Under the pieces are notes generated by a model, which searched no databases, had not been told where the DNA came from, and worked only from the letters and a program-made list of their open reading frames with translations. From assembly GCF_000002425.4 (NCBI RefSeq), contig NC_037264.1, positions 13,485,023 through 13,549,022 on the forward strand: a stretch of 64,000 nucleotides of DNA, given 5' to 3'. This DNA is from Physcomitrium patens. Its lineage: Eukaryota; Streptophyta; Bryopsida; Funariales; Funariaceae. The number at the start of each line of letters is the position of its first letter. The stretch's first letter is position 1. Positions 60,391-64,000 of this stretch are shown one piece after another. The position numbers and the translations under genes are program-made.

Positions 60391-61374
60391 CCATTCTATC
60401 CCTTTGGCTATCTTTCCTACCACTAACACGAGGTTTGGAACCACCATATATATCCGTTGCTCATGCTGTAGTTTCTTTTTCATAAAGATTGTCTCTACAA
60501 GTAAGTCTTTGGTTGCAAGCTCTCTTTCTTCTTCACTTGATCTAAAGGTATAAAGAATCACCTAGTGTCCTCCATCTTTAAAAGAGATTTTCTTTACTAT
60601 CTAATCAACTTTCTTATTTTTTATCTTTAGCCATTGCATACCAAAGATAACATCATATCTTAGCTTTGTTACCTTGAATCTCTCTCTTAAGATGTAAGTA
60701 TCTATCAATCTCAAGGTTTTTTCTTCACATGTCTCATTCAATACATTTTCTCAGTCATGTACAAGATATATACCTCCTCTCTTTATTTCCTTGATTTTAA
60801 TTCTAAGTTGGTCAATGATTTCAATTGCGATGCAATTTTTTGTAGAGCCATAATCTACAAGCACCTGATATGATTGTCTTCTTAGTAGTCTCGTTAGATG
60901 CATCAATTAACTCTTTTTATATTTGTCCAAAGCTATACCATTTGTCTTTGAGAGACAGTAGCTACTTCCAGTATTGGCTTCTAATGCCTTTATAGAGGAG
61001 CCCTATTTTGCTACTTTGACTTATTATCGGCTTTGTGAGTTTTGAGACTGTGAATCCACCTTGTCTTGCCGGTACTTGTACTTTGACGTTTTGAACAACC
61101 TCTGATCTGATGGCCTAACTCTTTACAATAGAAATACAATCCTTTTTGGACCAATATTTATTGTCTTTGTAATATCAATGATTTTTTATAAGGCATCAAT
61201 TTCTATTGGCATTGATTGTTGTGCCGTAATATTAGATAGTAGTATAGGACTTCGTGCTATAGGTTGCACTTTATGATTTCTGATTTCTATAACATCAATC
61301 CTCTCTGCAATCCAAATTGCCTCTTTGAATGTTTGTGGATCCTTTAGCTTTACCTCTTGCTAGACTCTAGGTTT
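60391..61374 (-). mobile_element. Ty3/gypsy element D, gag-protease part, broken
   Basis: Carries a gag zinc-knuckle-like segment (about 61080-61140) and an aspartic-protease-like region (about 60600-60880). It belongs with the pol part at 46301-49119, from which it was separated by elements F5 and C. On the right it abuts a partial family-1 LTR. No 5' LTR of its own is seen. Confidence 0.65.
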
Positions 61375-61760
61375 CAAACCTTATTCATAAGAGTAAAGAA
61401 GGTTTCATTCTTACTTCCATATATACTATCTAACTAAAAATTATATGACAATATTCTATAAGACCTCTAATACATGTTGACTTTGCAAGATACATGTCTT
61501 AACTTATAAGGCAAGTTTTTTACATGTGTGCCACATAATTAGCTTCTTCTATAAGCTACCAATATATGTAGTACCTAGTTAACTTATTAATCAAGTTTCT
61601 AACCTATCAATCAAGTACAAACACGTATAAAGTCAAAATTATATCTATGATGCTTCTAAGAACCTTTTTTAGAAGATATTATGAAATTAATCTACATTTA
61701 CGTACTACTTAATCATATAAGTAATTATTAGAAAAAATATGTATATCTATAATACAATGT
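61375..61760 (-). mobile_element. Partial LTR of family 1
   Basis: Matches the first two thirds of the LTRs at 19209-19727 and 26727-27265, including the segment corresponding to ATAGGACxTCC and TATATATAGA. It is cut where gag of element D begins. No associated internal sequence was found. Confidence 0.7.
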
Positions 61761-63361
61761 CTTTTTGTTGCAATATCTATGTGAATGTTTTTGCTTGGTT
61801 TGTAGATTTTTTTATTAATAAAAAAAAATTATGATACTACTAATAATCATATTTCAGAAGAATATATATAAAGATCTTACTTTTAATTTTAATTTTAATA
61901 ATTTAATTTTTGGATTCTAAAATATAGATTTAAAATCAAATATTTATCTTTTTGAACTTGCACTAGAACAAAAATTCATTCATAAAATAATATCTATTGG
62001 AAAGACCACCATTAAAAAACTACATCTATAGATGTTATAAATATTATTAATTGAAAATTAAATAAGAATTGAATATATTTTATAAAAATATCCCATCAAA
62101 TAATTAGCTCAAAGTTATAGCTTGCATATACAAGCATCAATAATATAACATCTTTATATTGATTGTACTTCATAGTATAATAGTATAGATATTGAAGATT
62201 ATTATTATCATTTCTATTATTTCTATATTTCATATATTTTGGCATTCTATTAAATAATTTAAATTCATAAAATATAAATAATTCTACTGTTTAAATAATT
62301 TTTTAATCCAAATGTGGATTTCATTAATTATACCAACTACAAATTGCAAGCCATACTATTTTCAAAACTTAGCCATAATACTTAATAAACTATTTTTTTT
62401 GGTTAATTTTTTTTAAAAGGTAATTTAATGGCTTCTTTACAAAAAAGATATATTGACATTTAAATACATTGTAAAATTTCCATTGAAAAATATCCTTAAA
62501 AAAAATGCAATAAAAGAATACCTTGCAATAACTTATATAATGCACATACTACTTTGACTATTAAAAAGATAGTTTTGTTTTAATGAATAATATTTTTTTA
62601 AAATAAATAAATAAATAAATATATAAACAAGCATATAAAGTAAAATATGTCTTGTTAAGATATTTTAAGGTTTTTCTACTATAAAAAATCTTTATATGCA
62701 TACATTATGAAGTTTAAAAACCAAAACATTAAGTAACATAAGATCCAAGAATATTATTTATTTATTAATAGAAAAATGATAATATTCTAAATTTATGAAG
62801 AATTAACATAAAAAAGTGATTTATACCATTTAATACAATATTAACATAAAAAACTAAAAAAAAAAAAAAAAAAAAAAAATCTTTGATATTAAAAACAATC
62901 ATGGATTTTTTTAGTAGTTACTTCTATAATATATTGTACAATGTTTTATAAAAATATGAACAAAGAATACAAAATAATCATGTTTTAAAAGATCTAACAT
63001 TTTTAATTCCAAAGTTTTGACACAAGTGGCTAACTACAACTTTTGCAATGCAATCTCGAATGTTGAGAGTTCTTCCTTATAAAATCTAGTTTAAGGTGCC
63101 AAAAATGTATACAAAATTTCACTTGTTCAACTAGCAAGTGCTTCAAATCAACCTATTTGTAAAATTTGTTTCTTTAAATACAACACACCCATAATACATA
63201 TCCTATTCACTAAAATAAAATTTTAATTCATTTGTACAAGTTACTACACTAAAATCACATATTTTCATAAAAGACTCTCTTAATTAAAATAAAATTTTAA
63301 TTCATTTGTACAAGTTACTACACTAAAATCACATATTTACATAAAATACTCTCTTAATCAA
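61761..63361. other. AT-rich DNA, no gene seen
   Basis: Very AT-rich, with (AAAT)n-like sequence near 62605-62622, a poly-A run at 62856-62879 and a 74-bp direct repeat at 63212-63359. No coding segment or known repeat family is recognisable. Confidence 0.65.
63212..63359. repeat. 74-bp direct repeat, two near-identical units
   Basis: Units start at 63212 and 63286 (AAAATAAAATTTTAATTC) and differ at only a few positions, so this is a fairly recent tandem duplication. It lies at the border between AT-rich DNA and the more complex right end. Confidence 0.85.
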
Positions 63362-64000
63362 TTGTTTTGTAATGTGCACAACCCACACCACCTTGTAGGA
63401 AGTGTGAATATGATTAGAATCGTTTCAATAGCAACATTTAAAAACTTTATATGTGAATGTTGTATACACAGTTATGATGATATGTATCACCCTGTGCACC
63501 CTGCCCAAATTGAAGTTGGTACAACTGTGACAACAAGTAGGTTTTTGAACCCCGCCCAGTTCAGGACTCTACAACTGTGGTATCAACCTGCTAGTGAGAA
63601 TGGATCTCGGTGTATACTCTCGGCGTTCAGGTTTCTAACCACAAGAGGTGGACAAGGTGAAGCTTTGATGAGGTTGTGGCCATAACGATCATTGTCCTGA
63701 ACCAGTGAATACTGAGGCTCTTCCTCAACCAAATGCAAATGAGCTGTCCAGTGGTTATTGTATCTCCTCGAAACGACTTTGCACATCACAACACCTAAAG
63801 AAAGTAACAAGCAAATTGTAGTTGTAATCCGTACACGGGGAGTTACAATATCATAATGGATCTCTGCAACTGAAGCTCGAAGGAAGCGGACATTTAGGCA
63901 CATGAGGTACTGTTAAAAGTTGGCCTTTTGTGTGCATACTTTAAGATCTCTAGTGCTGATCCAACCGATGCGGTTATGATTTGCAATTACAACCCAATTG
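63362..64000. other. More complex sequence at the right edge, possible gene border
   Basis: Base composition becomes gene-like. Open stretches exist on both strands (63362-63685 +, 63583-63903 -), but they overlap each other and none shows a known domain. On the - strand there are splice-like motifs (for example CTTTCTTTAG near 63800), but I could not build a consistent exon chain. A gene entering from the right is possible. Confidence 0.3.

Noticed and set aside
63583-64000. Exon chain of a gene entering from the right edge
   Set aside because: The apparent junction near 63912-63941 would need an intron of only about 30 nt, below plant minimum size, and the following junction breaks frame; no consistent model was found.

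Overview
The window looks like nuclear DNA of a land plant, most likely a bryophyte (moss). Four intron-bearing or plant-type genes sit in moderately GC-rich islands, and the rest is very AT-rich DNA packed with old Ty3/gypsy retrotransposon remains. The plant assignment rests on a dehydrin-like protein, an AP2/ERF-type transcription factor, plant promoter motifs (ABRE, telo-box, TGGGCC) and plant-like introns. The moss assignment is inference from composition and from how divergent the dehydrin and AP2 proteins are; the species cannot be fixed from sequence alone.

Gene-bearing part (1-25.8 kb). After about 1.3 kb of AT-rich DNA comes a single-exon dehydrin-like gene on the + strand, with ABA-type promoter motifs upstream. 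An AP2/ERF-like gene follows on the - strand, with a long flank rich in simple repeats. Next is a complete CTP synthase gene on the - strand, which I resolved into 22 coding exons (580 residues). Every junction is GT-AG and in frame, and the glutaminase triad residues are present. Its first intron holds three perfect telomere-type heptamers, and a 17-bp TGGGCC tandem array lies about 600 bp upstream of the ATG. A retroelement patch (18.9-22.9 kb) separates it from a two-exon gene for the GINS subunit SLD5, also on the - strand. CTP synthase (nucleotide supply) and SLD5 (replicative helicase) both serve growing cells; nothing here shows that they are co-regulated.

Retroelement part (25.9-61.8 kb). 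Family 1 is a chromodomain-type Ty3/gypsy element present in four broken copies (A, G1, B, E) plus a lone partial LTR. A long non-coding, LTR-like repeat (family F) has inserted in it repeatedly. One F pair forms an inverted structure of about 3 kb, and two F copies sit in opposite orientation at the same CAATG site in the two LTRs of copy B. A 551-bp solo LTR with a perfect 5-bp target duplication interrupts the reverse transcriptase of B. A 4.4-kb block of doubled direct repeats interrupts E. Element D (Ty3/gypsy, - strand) is split by an F copy and by element C, a 10-kb Ty3/gypsy copy with unusually long (about 2 kb) LTRs. These LTRs carry gag-like coding sequence with a zinc-knuckle signature. 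A small Ty1/copia remnant lies at 26.4-26.7 kb.

Right end (61.8-64 kb): AT-rich DNA, a 74-bp direct repeat, then about 600 bp of more complex sequence without a resolvable gene. I found no tRNA, rRNA, CRISPR array or clear new system. The most unusual items are the coding-capable long LTRs of element C, the F-repeat target-site behaviour, and the regulatory motifs around the CTP synthase gene.
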